Positions 25,841 to 33,712 are shown, counted from the first letter of the stretch. The stretch: 64,000 nucleotides of DNA from SZUA-35 sp965530755 (GCA_965530755.1 CBESNA010000013.1:1-64000), one strand, 5' to 3'. Program-made: numbers and translations. The notes: generated from the letters alone by a model not told the origin.

Positions 25841-26878
25841 TCAGCTGGGAGCAGGGATCACGACGATCTTGGCTCGAGCGTGTCCGGTGCCGATCTCGGC
25901 CAGACCATGCGCCACGCCCTCGAGCCCGATGACTCGATCGACCTCGGGCACCAGTCGGCCATCGGCCAGGAGTTCGCCGAGGAATGTGAGATCTTTGTGG
26001 TTCGGTGACGCAGTGAACTGACGGAACGATTGGTCAGCTCGAAGGAACCGCAACGCGACGGCGGCGATGTGCGGAATCGGGTCGAGCCAGGGATTGCCCT
26101 TGGGTCCCCCGATCGACACGAAACGGCCTTCCGGATTCAGCACGCTCAGGCACTCCTTCGCTGAACGATTGCCGGCACCATCGAGCATCACATCGAAGCG
26201 GGCGCCTCCGGGCACGAAGTCCTCACTGACGTAGTCGATCACGTGGTCAGCTCCGAGCGAGCGGACCATGTCGACATTGCGGGTGCTGCACACCGCAGTG
26301 ACCTCCGCTCCGAGCGCCTTTGCGATCTGGACGGCGAAGGTGCCGACACCTCCGGCAGCTCCATTGATCAACACGTGGTCGCCCGGCTGCACGTCGCCGT
26401 GGGTCCGCAGTCCCTGGAGCGCCGTGAGCCCGGCCACCCCGGTTGCCCCGGCGGCTTCGAAGCTGACGCCTTCGGGTTTGCGCACCAGACCATGCGGTTT
26501 GGTGACGAGGTACTCGCCGAAACCGCCGCCGTTGCTCACGCCGAAGACCTCGTCTCCGACGACGAGATCCGTGACGTCGGATCCGACAGCCACAACCGTG
26601 CCGGCCACGTCGGCCCCGTCGATCAACCGCCGGGGACGACGGATACCTTCGATCACTCGGAGGAAGTACGGCGTGCCGGTGCGCATGTGCCAGTCGAGCG
26701 CGTTCAGTGATGACGCCTCGACCTTGACCAACACATGATCAGCGTCTGGTGTCGGCGTGGCGACCTGCTCGATCGCAAGGCTCTCGGGCCCTCCATAACG
26801 TCGACCGACGACGGCGCGCATCGCCGGCGGTGCCGGCGTCGTGGTGCCGAGTGAAGAAGTGGCGGATGTGTTCGACAT
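25841..26878 (-). CDS. Zinc-independent MDR oxidoreductase (quinone reductase-like)
   Basis: The 345-residue protein is a medium-chain dehydrogenase of the quinone oxidoreductase group: SSLNALDWHMRTG, DGADVAGTVVAVGSDV, GDEVFGVSNGGGFGEYLV, and the NADPH-binding motif INGAAGGVGTFAVQIAKALG. It lacks the structural-zinc cysteines of true alcohol dehydrogenases. It starts at ATG 26878, 20 bp from a perfect palindrome shared with the divergent TetR gene. TetR repression with an electrophile or drug as signal is likely. The exact substrate is unknown. Confidence 0.87.
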   Translation of the reverse strand: MSNTSATSSLGTTTPAPPAMRAVVGRRYGGPESLAIEQVATPTPDADHVLVKVEASSLNALDWHMRTGTPYFLRVIEGIRRPRRLIDGADVAGTVVAVGSDVTDLVVGDEVFGVSNGGGFGEYLVTKPHGLVRKPEGVSFEAAGATGVAGLTALQGLRTHGDVQPGDHVLINGAAGGVGTFAVQIAKALGAEVTAVCSTRNVDMVRSLGADHVIDYVSEDFVPGGARFDVMLDGAGNRSAKECLSVLNPEGRFVSIGGPKGNPWLDPIPHIAAVALRFLRADQSFRQFTASPNHKDLTFLGELLADGRLVPEVDRVIGLEGVAHGLAEIGTGHARAKIVVIPAPS

Positions 26879-26897
26879 GGGGCATGCTCCTCTGGTG

Positions 26898-26931
26898 CGT
26901 ACGCTGTACGTTGTAGAACGTACAGCGTACG
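26898..26931. promoter_or_regulatory. Perfect 15+15 TetR operator palindrome
   Basis: CGTACGCTGTACGTT, a 4-nt spacer (GTAG) and AACGTACAGCGTACG form a perfect inverted repeat. It lies between the divergent MDR oxidoreductase (start 26878) and TetR (start 26983) genes. Each arm itself contains GTAC-GCT-GTAC. Its length, symmetry and position are those of a TetR-family operator controlling both promoters. Confidence 0.8.
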
Positions 26932-26982
26932 TGGTCAAGTCTTTTCACGAACATACGCCGATCACGACGAGGAGTGCATGGC

Positions 26983-27615
26983 ATGACCAACACGCGACCA
27001 CCGTTGACCCGAGACTCGATCGTCGCCGAAGCCATGGCCATCGCCGACGCAGAGGGCGTCGCCAAGCTCAGCATGCGGAACCTCGCGAAAAACCTCGGCT
27101 TCGAGGTGATGTCCCTCTACAACCACGTCGCCAACAAGGACGAGCTGCTCGGTCTCATGGTCGACGCCGTCGCCGGCGAAATCGATCCTGCGCCACCGGA
27201 TGTCGAGCCGACGGCGGCCATTCGCGCGATCGCAGAGTCAACGCACGACGCGCTCCTTCGCCACCCATGGGCCGCTGACCTCTGGCTCCGACACATGCCC
27301 AGTGTGAACAGGGTTCGGAGCATGGAGGACCTGCTCCGCCTCCTTGCCGAGAGCGACCTGACTCCCGACCTCGCCCATGTCGGATTCCATGCGGTGAACA
27401 ACCACGTGCTCGGTCACGCGATGCAACAGATAGGGATGCAACTCACGGCCGGGCAGGAGTCCGTCGTCGACACGTTCCTGGCCGGTTTGTCGGACGACAC
27501 TCATCACCACACGATCGTGCACGTTCAGCAGCACCTCGACGGCCACGAGGGCAGCAGCTTCGACGTCGTGCTCGACCTGATCCTCGACGGCCTGGTGCGA
27601 CTCAACGAAGGCTGA
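26983..27615 (+). CDS. TetR/AcrR-family repressor
   Basis: The 210-residue protein has an N-terminal helix-turn-helix of TetR type: SIVAEAMAIADAEGVAKLSM, then RNLAKNLGFEVMSLYNHVAN. The C-terminal domain is of the TetR_C (TetR-like drug-responsive) class. ATG 26983 is preferred because GAGGAG lies 8 nt upstream. It probably binds the palindrome at 26898-26931 and controls itself and the divergent MDR oxidoreductase. The inducer is unknown. Confidence 0.88.
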   Translation: MTNTRPPLTRDSIVAEAMAIADAEGVAKLSMRNLAKNLGFEVMSLYNHVANKDELLGLMVDAVAGEIDPAPPDVEPTAAIRAIAESTHDALLRHPWAADLWLRHMPSVNRVRSMEDLLRLLAESDLTPDLAHVGFHAVNNHVLGHAMQQIGMQLTAGQESVVDTFLAGLSDDTHHHTIVHVQQHLDGHEGSSFDVVLDLILDGLVRLNEG

Positions 27616-27659
27616 CGCCGGACGGCCCCGCTACTTCAGCGGCAGCGTCGTTTCGTGGG

Positions 27660-27771
27660 CCGATCGCTTCAGGGGCCGATCGCTTCAGGGACCCGTCGCT
27701 TCAGGGACCCGTCGCCTCAGGGACCCGTCGCCTCAGGGACCCGTCGCCTCAGGGACCCGTCGCCTCAGGGA
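27660..27771 (+). repeat. 16-bp minisatellite, seven tandem copies
   Basis: Seven head-to-tail copies of a 16-bp unit (CCCGTCGCCTCAGGGA) occur. The last four (27708-27771) are identical. The first three differ by one to four bases (CCGATCGCTTCAGGGG, CCGATCGCTTCAGGGA, CCCGTCGCTTCAGGGA). The stop codon of the RidA gene (27765-27767) lies inside the last copy. The unit length is not a multiple of 3, so it would not be kept as protein. Confidence 0.9.
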
Positions 27772-28142
27772 CGTTGTGCGATGAGCTCGATCTCGATGGC
27801 CGACCCGAGCGGCAGCGACGCAACACCGATCGTGGTTCGAGAAGGAAACGGCTCGGAGAAGCGTGCGGCATACGTGGTGTTCATCGCCTCGAAGTCGTCC
27901 ATGTCGGTCAGATAGACGTTCACTTTCACGACATCGTCCGGGGTCAGCCCGCCGGCTTCGAGGACCGCGAAAAGATTGTCGAAGCACTGGTCGGTCTGCG
28001 AGCCGATTCCTCCGGTTGCGAGTTTTCCAGTGGCGGGGTCGATGGGGGTCTGTCCGGAGCAGAACACGAGGGCCCCGGTGTCGATCCCGTGACTGTAGGG
28101 GCCGACCGCCGAGGCGGTTTGGCTGGTCACTGGCCGTCTCAC
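27765..28142 (-). CDS. RidA-family enamine/imine deaminase-like protein
   Basis: The 125-residue protein has the YjgF/RidA pattern: VGPYSHGIDTGALVFCSGQT near the start, DVVKVNVYLTDMDDFEAMN, and the substrate-carboxylate Arg in PFPSRTTIGVASLPLGSAIEIE. RidA proteins hydrolyse reactive enamine/imine intermediates of PLP enzymes. Others of the family act in biosynthetic clusters. The GTG start overlaps the stop of the mini-P450 gene (GTGA, 28139-28142), so the two are coupled. The stop codon lies within the minisatellite. Confidence 0.88.
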   Translation of the reverse strand: MRRPVTSQTASAVGPYSHGIDTGALVFCSGQTPIDPATGKLATGGIGSQTDQCFDNLFAVLEAGGLTPDDVVKVNVYLTDMDDFEAMNTTYAARFSEPFPSRTTIGVASLPLGSAIEIELIAQRP

Positions 28143-28912
28143 GAAGCATCACTCCTGTGGTTCGTCATCCCCGCCACGATGCCGGCGACGATCGCCTCTG
28201 CGACAGAGCGGCCCGGACACTCGTGAGGTCCGGCGCCGAACTCGTTGGCCAGCGCCTCGAGGCTGAGCACTGCGGTGCTGCCGACATCGATTGCCGTACC
28301 GCCGATCCTGGTCGACTCGGTTGCCACCCGAACCGTCTTCACCAACGCCGATCCCCGGTCATCGCCGCGTTCCGCTGCCTCGCTGACTGCGGCGAGCAGC
28401 GCGGCCGTTGCATCGTGGTTCTGATAGAGCAAGGAGATGGCGGCGACGGGCCCGTCTGGATGATGAGCGAAGCGCAGCATGAGCCGCTCGGTCGCCTGAT
28501 CGATCGCATCGGATGCGGCCTCCTGGCGGCCGATCGCCGCCACGACCACGGCGACATCGGTGCGGACGATCTCCCACTCCGCATCGGGAACGCCCAAGGC
28601 AGCGGCCATGCAGTGGGTGGGCACCACGAACCCGAGACCGCGTCCCGCGTCGGTTGCCGCTCCGCCGAGGAATCGTTCGGTGAGCACACGGGCCGCCGTC
28701 TCCATCTCTGCAGAATCGAGTCGGTCGACGGCAGCGACGACCTGGTCTCGCCTCGGCCCGTGATCGTCGCCGTGACTGAATCGGGCCATGTCACGACGGA
28801 GCTGCGCCGTTGGGCCATGGCCGAGAGTGGCCGGGGCCGGCGGCGGCACGAGTGCATCGCTGCGAAGCGCGACACCGACCTCGTCCGGAGCGGTGATGTG
28901 GACGACTGACAT
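28139..28912 (-). CDS. Miniature cytochrome P450-like heme protein
   Basis: At 257 residues this is well under the usual ~400 of bacterial P450s, yet key landmarks remain in order. An N-terminal P450-like stretch MARFSHGDDHGPRR (42-55) is followed by an I-helix-like LLYQNHDATAALL (161-173), a K-helix ExxR (E199-S-T-R202), and the heme-thiolate loop FGAGPHECPGRSVAEAI (F225 to C232). The start of the normal fold and the meander between ExxR and the heme loop are shortened. A member of the P450 superfamily with deletions is the best reading. Enzymatic monooxygenation is not shown. It is translationally coupled to RidA and divergent from the selenoprotein. The start (ATG 28912) has a weak ribosome site. 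Confidence 0.65.
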   Translation of the reverse strand: MSVVHITAPDEVGVALRSDALVPPPAPATLGHGPTAQLRRDMARFSHGDDHGPRRDQVVAAVDRLDSAEMETAARVLTERFLGGAATDAGRGLGFVVPTHCMAAALGVPDAEWEIVRTDVAVVVAAIGRQEAASDAIDQATERLMLRFAHHPDGPVAAISLLYQNHDATAALLAAVSEAAERGDDRGSALVKTVRVATESTRIGGTAIDVGSTAVLSLEALANEFGAGPHECPGRSVAEAIVAGIVAGMTNHRSDAS

Positions 28913-28924
28913 CGAACGAGTCTC

Positions 28925-29059
28925 TCAGGCGACGTGGCGTCTGACCACGTGGTCCATCACGAACTGGGCGACGTCGCAGGCGCAACCGTGACCGTGACCG
29001 CAGGTTGCCGCCACCGCGTCGGTTCCGCTTCCATCAATCGACTGGCGGGCGATTCGCAC
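28925..29059 (-). CDS. Possible Cys/His-rich micro-ORF upstream of mini-P450
   Basis: A 44-codon frame from GTG 29059 (GTG 29014 also possible) ends in TGA 28925-28927. That is 12 nt before, and in the same frame as, the mini-P450 start. Its core CGHGHGCACDVAQFVMDHVV is rich in Cys and His, and third positions are strongly G/C near the 3' end, as in real genes here. It could be a metal-binding small protein, a leader peptide or chance. No family is recognised. Confidence 0.3.
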   Translation of the reverse strand: MRIARQSIDGSGTDAVAATCGHGHGCACDVAQFVMDHVVRRHVA

Positions 29060-29109
29060 GGACCCGGCCTTGCTGCCAGCATCTCGACCACACCAGTACG
29101 AGGAGAACC

Positions 29110-30264
29110 ATGTCCGGTGATGCAGCGATGCGGGAGTACGGGGCCGGAACGCCGGTCCCCGAGTTCGATGATCCCGCCTTTCATCCGCTCGGGAAACCGC
29201 TGTCAGAGGCGCGGGTTGCGATCGTCACCTCCGCTGCCCTGCATCGCCCCTCGGACGAGATGTTCACCCAGGGCGACACCTCGTACCGACGATTGGACCG
29301 ATCAGATCGGGATCTCGTCCTCGGCCACTGGAGCCCGAACTTCGATCGGAGTGGCTTCCGGCTCGACTTGAACGTCGTGTATCCGATCGACCGGATCGAG
29401 GAGCTGGAGGCGCAGGGTGTCATCGGCTCGGTCGCCCCGCACCACTACTCCTTCGCCGGGAACCAGCCGGACACCGTCAGCGAGATCAGGCTCGACAGCG
29501 GACCAGCCTGCGCCGCCAGCATGATCGCCGACGACGTCGACGTGGTGCTGCTCACTCCCGTTTGACCTCTGTGCACGCGTACCGTGAGTACGCTCGCCCA
29601 CGTCTTCGAGGCAGCCGGCCTCTCCACCATCGTGTTGTCATCGACCGAGGATGTCGCCCGGCGGATGGCTCCCCCTCGCACCCTCCACTGCGAGTTCCCG
29701 CTCGGTCGGCCACTCGGCAAACCGGAGGATCCGGAGTTCCAACACGACGTGCTCCGACGAGGGTTCGAACTGCTCGATGCCACCGGCCCGATCTTCGAGG
29801 TCCATCCGGTGATCATCGAGGCAGACGAGACCCCGCTCTCGTGCACCATCCCCCCACGGTTCGATCCCGGCCTGCCGCCGGCCGTCGACGAGGCGATGGG
29901 GCTGCGAGCCGCATACGACCGGTCGCTGGCCAAACGGGGCGGCACGTCCGTCGGCCGAGTCCTCGACGCCGACGGCATCCCGGCCGCCCTCGGCGTTCTG
30001 CACCAGTGGGCTGAGGGCGCGTCGTGGACCGAGATCGAACTGCCGGGCAAGAACACGGTTGCCGTGGCTCATGACATCCGCACCTACTACGAAGAAGCAG
30101 CGCTCGAACTCGTCACCGGCCCGCCGCCGGCTGGACGTGCAGCCGAGGCATGGTTCTTCGAATCAACAGAGGCGGGCAAGACGATGCTCGCGGCCCGTAC
30201 TTCGATCAAGCAGCAGGAGGCACCGTTCCCGTTCTGGTTCTACATGGCACCGGGGCATCGATGA
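29110..30264 (+). CDS. GrdB-family selenoprotein, in-frame UGA as selenocysteine
   Basis: Read through TGA 29563-29565, the product has 384 residues with Sec at 152. Before the UGA comes the family pattern of the glycine/sarcosine/betaine reductase selenoprotein B group: RVAIVTSAALHRPSDE, GDTSYRRLDRSD, HWSPNFDRSGFRLDLNVVYP, IDRIEELEAQGVIGSVAPHH, and DDVDVVLLTPV. After it, in the same frame, PLCTRTVSTLAHVFEAAGLS and FPLGRPLGKP continue the fold. Homologues I know have Cys or Sec at this spot (TPV-C/U-PLC), so U152-P-L-C155 is a UxxC redox motif. A 17-nt hairpin lies 11 nt after the UGA. ATG 29110 has AGGAGA upstream. A terminator follows 5 nt after the stop. The role of these homologues outside clostridia is unknown, and selABCD are not in this window. 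Confidence 0.85.
29563..29593 (+). promoter_or_regulatory. Selenocysteine UGA and bacterial SECIS-like hairpin
   Basis: The UGA occupies 29563-29565. After exactly 11 nt a perfect hairpin begins: GCGTAC (29577-29582), loop CGTGA, GTACGC (29588-29593), 17 nt in all. The minimal SECIS of E. coli fdhF is likewise a 17-nt upper stem-loop starting 11 nt after its UGA, with G and U in the apical loop. The loop here contains GUG. The hairpin sits within coding sequence, as bacterial SECIS elements do. Confidence 0.75.
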
Positions 30265-30269
30265 AACGT

Positions 30270-30297
30270 TGACCGCCAGACGATCGTTTGGCGGTCA
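30270..30297 (+). terminator. Hairpin terminator after the selenoprotein gene
   Basis: TGACCGCCAGAC and GTTTGGCGGTCA pair over 12 bp with one G-U and a GATC loop. The hairpin starts 5 nt after the stop of the selenoprotein gene, suggesting a monocistronic transcript. Confidence 0.75.
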
Positions 30298-30432
30298 CCT
30301 ACCGTGTCAGATCAGCAGCGAGGTGCGGAACGTGCGATCATGGCTCGGTGCCGTCATCGGCTCGGGCGACCCGAACGGCGGAGGTTTTCGGCTGTCGGGA
30401 AAGGGTCCCGGCACAGGACTCGAGGGGGAAAC

Positions 30433-31683
30433 ATGATGGGTACGTGTCGACGAGGCGCGGCGTTGTTCGCCGTGCTGGCCATGATGATCGGAGTCGCCGG
30501 TCCAGCGGCTGCCGGCGGCGGACGGGGAAGCGGTGGTGGTCCGGAGGAGGTCCGGTTTGCGACCTTCAATGCATCGTTGAATCGGTTCGCGGCTGGCAAT
30601 CTCGCGGCCGAACTCTCGGCCCCCGGGAGCGCACAGCCCGACGCCATCGCCGAGATCATCCAACGGGCACGACCCGACGTGCTCCTGGTCAACGAGTTCG
30701 ATTTCGACGCAGGGCACGTGGCGTTGGACGGATTCCAGGACAACTACCTGTCGGTGGCCCATGGATCTGCGGCCCCGATCGTCTATCCGTATCGCTACAC
30801 GGCACCGTCGAACACCGGGATCGCCTCCGGATTGGATCTCGACAACTCGGGCGGCGTGGGTGGCCCGGGTGACGCGTTCGGGTTCGGTTTCTTCGAGGGT
30901 CAGTTCGGGATGGCCGTCTACTCGATGTATCCCATCGACTTCGACGAGATCCGAACCTTCCAGCTCTTCCTCTGGAAGGACATGCCCGGCGCTCTCCTGC
31001 CCGACAACCCTCCGGGCACCCCATGGTTCACACCAGAGGAACTCGACGTCGTCCGGCTGTCATCGAAGAGCCACTGGGACGTTCCGATCGAGATCGGGAA
31101 CAAGACCGTTCACTTCCTCGTCAGCCACCCGACGCCTCCGGTGTTCGACGGCCCGGAGGACCGCAACGGCACTCGTAACCACGACGAGATCCGATTCTGG
31201 GCCGATTACATCGGACCCGGCGCGTCACAGGGCAGCTACATCTACGACGACAACGGCGTGTCCGGCGGGCTGGCTCCCGGCTCCATGTTCGTGATCGCCG
31301 GCGACCAGAACTCCGATCCCAACGACGGTGACAGCATCCCCGGCTCGGCTCAGCTGTTGCTCGACCACCCGCGAGTCAACACGAAGGTCACGCCTTCGAG
31401 CCTCGGAGGACCGGAACAGGCTGCGCTTCAAGGCGTGGCGAACACGACCCATCTGAGCGACCCGGCCTTCGATACGGCCGACTTCGGCGACTTTCCACCC
31501 TTCGGACCCGGAAATCTGCGGGTGGACTACGTGCTGCCGAGCAAGAATCTGCGCATCACGGACGCCGGAGTGTTCTGGCCGGAGACAGCGGATCCGCTGT
31601 TCCCGCTCGTCGGAACGTTCCCGTTTCCGAGTTCGGACCACAAACTCGTGTGGATCGACGTCAGGCACGGAGGCTTCAAGTAG
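30433..31683 (+). CDS. Secreted endonuclease/exonuclease/phosphatase-family protein
   Basis: With the ATG at 30433 (strong GAGGGGG site 9 nt before), the 416-residue product has a signal peptide (RRGAALFAVLAMMIGVAGPA, cleavage near AAAGGG). It has an EEP fold: VRFATFNASLNRF, a Glu-containing ARPDVLLVNEFDFD, HFLVSHPTPP, AGDQNSDPNDGDSIPGSAQL, and the final SSDHKLVWIDV. These are the metal-binding Asn, Glu, Asp/Asn and His of the family. EEP members cleave phosphodiesters of DNA, lipids or inositols. Because this one is exported, an extracellular phosphodiesterase or nuclease is likely. Confidence 0.87.
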   Translation: MMGTCRRGAALFAVLAMMIGVAGPAAAGGGRGSGGGPEEVRFATFNASLNRFAAGNLAAELSAPGSAQPDAIAEIIQRARPDVLLVNEFDFDAGHVALDGFQDNYLSVAHGSAAPIVYPYRYTAPSNTGIASGLDLDNSGGVGGPGDAFGFGFFEGQFGMAVYSMYPIDFDEIRTFQLFLWKDMPGALLPDNPPGTPWFTPEELDVVRLSSKSHWDVPIEIGNKTVHFLVSHPTPPVFDGPEDRNGTRNHDEIRFWADYIGPGASQGSYIYDDNGVSGGLAPGSMFVIAGDQNSDPNDGDSIPGSAQLLLDHPRVNTKVTPSSLGGPEQAALQGVANTTHLSDPAFDTADFGDFPPFGPGNLRVDYVLPSKNLRITDAGVFWPETADPLFPLVGTFPFPSSDHKLVWIDVRHGGFK

Positions 31684-31791
31684 ACATCCAACGCGGCCAC
31701 CATCGATCGTCTGGTCGCCGACGGGGTCATCCGCCGCCGACCGACCTGATCGGGACAGTCGACGACCCGCTCGGGCGATACCTTGCCGCCA

Positions 31792-32727
31792 ATGAGTCAG
31801 ACCATCACGGTGCTCGATGGCGGCATGGGCCGCGAACTCTTGCGCATCGGCGCGCCGTTCCGTCAACCGGAGTGGTCCGCCCTGGCGCTGATGGAGGCGC
31901 CGGAGCGCGTACTCGAGGCTCATCGCAACTTCATTGCCGCTGGAGCCGAGGTCATCACCGTCAACAGCTATGCAGTGGTGCCGTTCCACATCGGCGATGA
32001 GCGCTTCGCCCGGCAGGGGCGCGATCTGGTCGAGCTCGCCGCCCGCTTGGCCAGACAAGCGGCCGACGAAGCGGACCACCCGGTGCGAGTTGCGGGATCG
32101 CTGGCGCCACTCTTCGGGTCGTACGAACCCGATCAGTTCGATGCCGCGCTGGCCCCCGATCTCTATCGACCGATCGTCGAGGCCCAAGCGCCCTTCGTCG
32201 ACGTGTGGCTGGCCGAAACCATGAGTTCGATCGCCGAAGCCAACGCCGTCGCGGCGGCCATCGAAAAAGGCAGGCGGGACGCCCAACCGATCTGGCTCGC
32301 TTTCTGCCTTCCCGATGTCATCACGGGGCCAGAACCGACACTGCGATCGGGCGATTCGATCGCCGACCTCGTCGACAGCTTCTGCGGCGACGCATCGTGT
32401 CGGGTCGATGCCTTCCTGATCAATTGCTCTGTCCCCGAATCCATCGAAGCCGCGCTGCCGATCCTGCGAGCCGTCGTTCCCGCCGAACTCCCGATCGGCG
32501 CCTACGCCAACACGTTCACACCGAAGACCGTGGTTCAGGCCGCCAACTCCGGAATTTCGGAGCAACGGGCCGAACTCACGCCGCTCGTCTACGCCGACAC
32601 TGCCGATGACTGGATCGAACTCGGAGCCACAATCGTCGGCGGCTGCTGTGGCATTCATCCGGAGCACATCGTCGAACTCGCCGCCCGTCACGGCGCTGCC
32701 CCGCCAACCGCAGGGGTCAGCGCTTGA
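31792..32727 (+). CDS. Homocysteine S-methyltransferase-family protein
   Basis: The 311-residue protein has the S-methyltrans (MetH/BhmT-like) barrel pattern. VLDGGMGRELLRIGAP is followed by RNFIAAGAEVITVNSYAVVP, and the zinc-binding cysteines lie in FLINCSVPE and VGGCCGIHPEHI. The family moves methyl from S-methylmethionine, betaine or methyl-folate to a thiol such as homocysteine. ATG 31792 is taken because MSQTITVLDGGMG is the usual beginning. The 3' end overlaps the convergent ABM-domain gene by 11 bp. Confidence 0.88.
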   Translation: MSQTITVLDGGMGRELLRIGAPFRQPEWSALALMEAPERVLEAHRNFIAAGAEVITVNSYAVVPFHIGDERFARQGRDLVELAARLARQAADEADHPVRVAGSLAPLFGSYEPDQFDAALAPDLYRPIVEAQAPFVDVWLAETMSSIAEANAVAAAIEKGRRDAQPIWLAFCLPDVITGPEPTLRSGDSIADLVDSFCGDASCRVDAFLINCSVPESIEAALPILRAVVPAELPIGAYANTFTPKTVVQAANSGISEQRAELTPLVYADTADDWIELGATIVGGCCGIHPEHIVELAARHGAAPPTAGVSA

Positions 32728-33559
32728 GCCAGGGCGCAAGAAGCGCCGTCAGGCGGGGCATGAGAAGCCACGTGAGCGCAGCGATGCCGAGCACGTTGGA
32801 GGCAAACAAGCCGAGCGGCCATGGCACGTCGGTGAAGAACTCGATCTGGATCAACGACAGCACGAACGTCGTCGGATAGAGGGCGATCAGCACCGCCAGC
32901 GCCTGCTTCCACTCTTTCGGCGCCCGTTCCTTCTCGGCGACGAACCAACCCCCGAATCCGCCGATGACGTTCAGGGTTCGCTCACCTTCGAGGAACGGTT
33001 CGACCAACGCCAACACTTCGCGCCGGCTGTCGGACTCGAGCCAATGGTCGAGGTCGGCCCTGCTGGCGAACGTGAACGAGATGACGTAGTCGTCCTGCAC
33101 ACCGGCAACCGGGGGTGCATGTTCGAACGACATGAACCCTGGGAATCGACCCATGGCCCCCGCGATGCGGGCCTCGGCCGTCTTGAAACCTTCGAGGTTC
33201 TCGGGCCGAATCCGTTGCGACATCACCGCTGTCACCACGTCGGAGTCCGCGGTCGGCCGAGCCACGCGCTGTTCTCGAGTCGCACCCTCGGTGAACTCGG
33301 CACCATCGCGAAGCAGCGCGGCTCGTTCGTCTGACGCCAGCCACCGCTCCAGATCGTCCTGGGAATGGAACCGATAGACGGTCACCCATTCACCAGGGTG
33401 GGCGTCAGAAGGCGGCTGGAGTTCCGATCCGACATGGCCGGGAAACGTCCCCGCCGTCGCCCGGATCTCCTCGAGCCACTGTTCGAATGCCGGCTCGTGG
33501 CCCGGACGCGCCCGTCGCGAGACGATGACGGTTGGTGCGGCTGCCGGCTGATCGCTCAC
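32717..33559 (-). CDS. Double ABM-domain protein with C-terminal membrane anchor
   Basis: From GTG 33559 the product has 280 residues. Two antibiotic-biosynthesis-monooxygenase (ABM) domains stand in tandem: TVIVSRRARPGHEPAFEQWL with VTVYRFHSQDDLERWLASDE, then VTAVMSQRIRPENLEGFKTA with VISFTFASRADLDHWLESDS. A C-terminal region with two membrane helices follows (ALAVLIALYPTTFVLSLIQI and LGLFASNVLGIAALTWLLMP). The same ABM-plus-membrane layout occurs widely in proteobacteria and actinobacteria with unknown function. The long frame upstream of the GTG is Arg-rich and rejected. Confidence 0.8.
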   Translation of the reverse strand: MSDQPAAAPTVIVSRRARPGHEPAFEQWLEEIRATAGTFPGHVGSELQPPSDAHPGEWVTVYRFHSQDDLERWLASDERAALLRDGAEFTEGATREQRVARPTADSDVVTAVMSQRIRPENLEGFKTAEARIAGAMGRFPGFMSFEHAPPVAGVQDDYVISFTFASRADLDHWLESDSRREVLALVEPFLEGERTLNVIGGFGGWFVAEKERAPKEWKQALAVLIALYPTTFVLSLIQIEFFTDVPWPLGLFASNVLGIAALTWLLMPRLTALLAPWLKR

Positions 33560-33637
33560 CGCTGCGACCGTAGCAACCTGCCGGCCGCGGAAGGTGTGGG
33601 GCTCGAGCCCGATCGGGATCCCGCCGACACGTCCGAT

Positions 33638-33664
33638 CCATCCAGGGCGTCGACGGCTCCGAAC
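33638..33664 (+). promoter_or_regulatory. SigK-type promoter upstream of sigK
   Basis: CCATCC (33638-33643), a 15-nt spacer and CCGAAC (33659-33664) match the mycobacterial SigK consensus as I recall it (CCATCC then CCGAAT-like). The element lies about 50 nt before the sigma gene, suggesting autoregulation. Confidence 0.6.
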
Positions 33665-33712
33665 AGGGGCCATGGACGGGTATCGACGGCGAACGGACGA
33701 TGAGGCGACACC

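Noticed and set aside
27660..27771. CRISPR-like array
   Set aside because: Copies are 16 bp, head to tail, without spacers, and no cas genes are near.
29005..30264. Two separate short genes, one ending at TGA 29565 and one starting at GTG 29584
   Set aside because: Both frames are the same and together match one family. The second would lack a start context and the first would end inside the conserved TPVxPLC motif.
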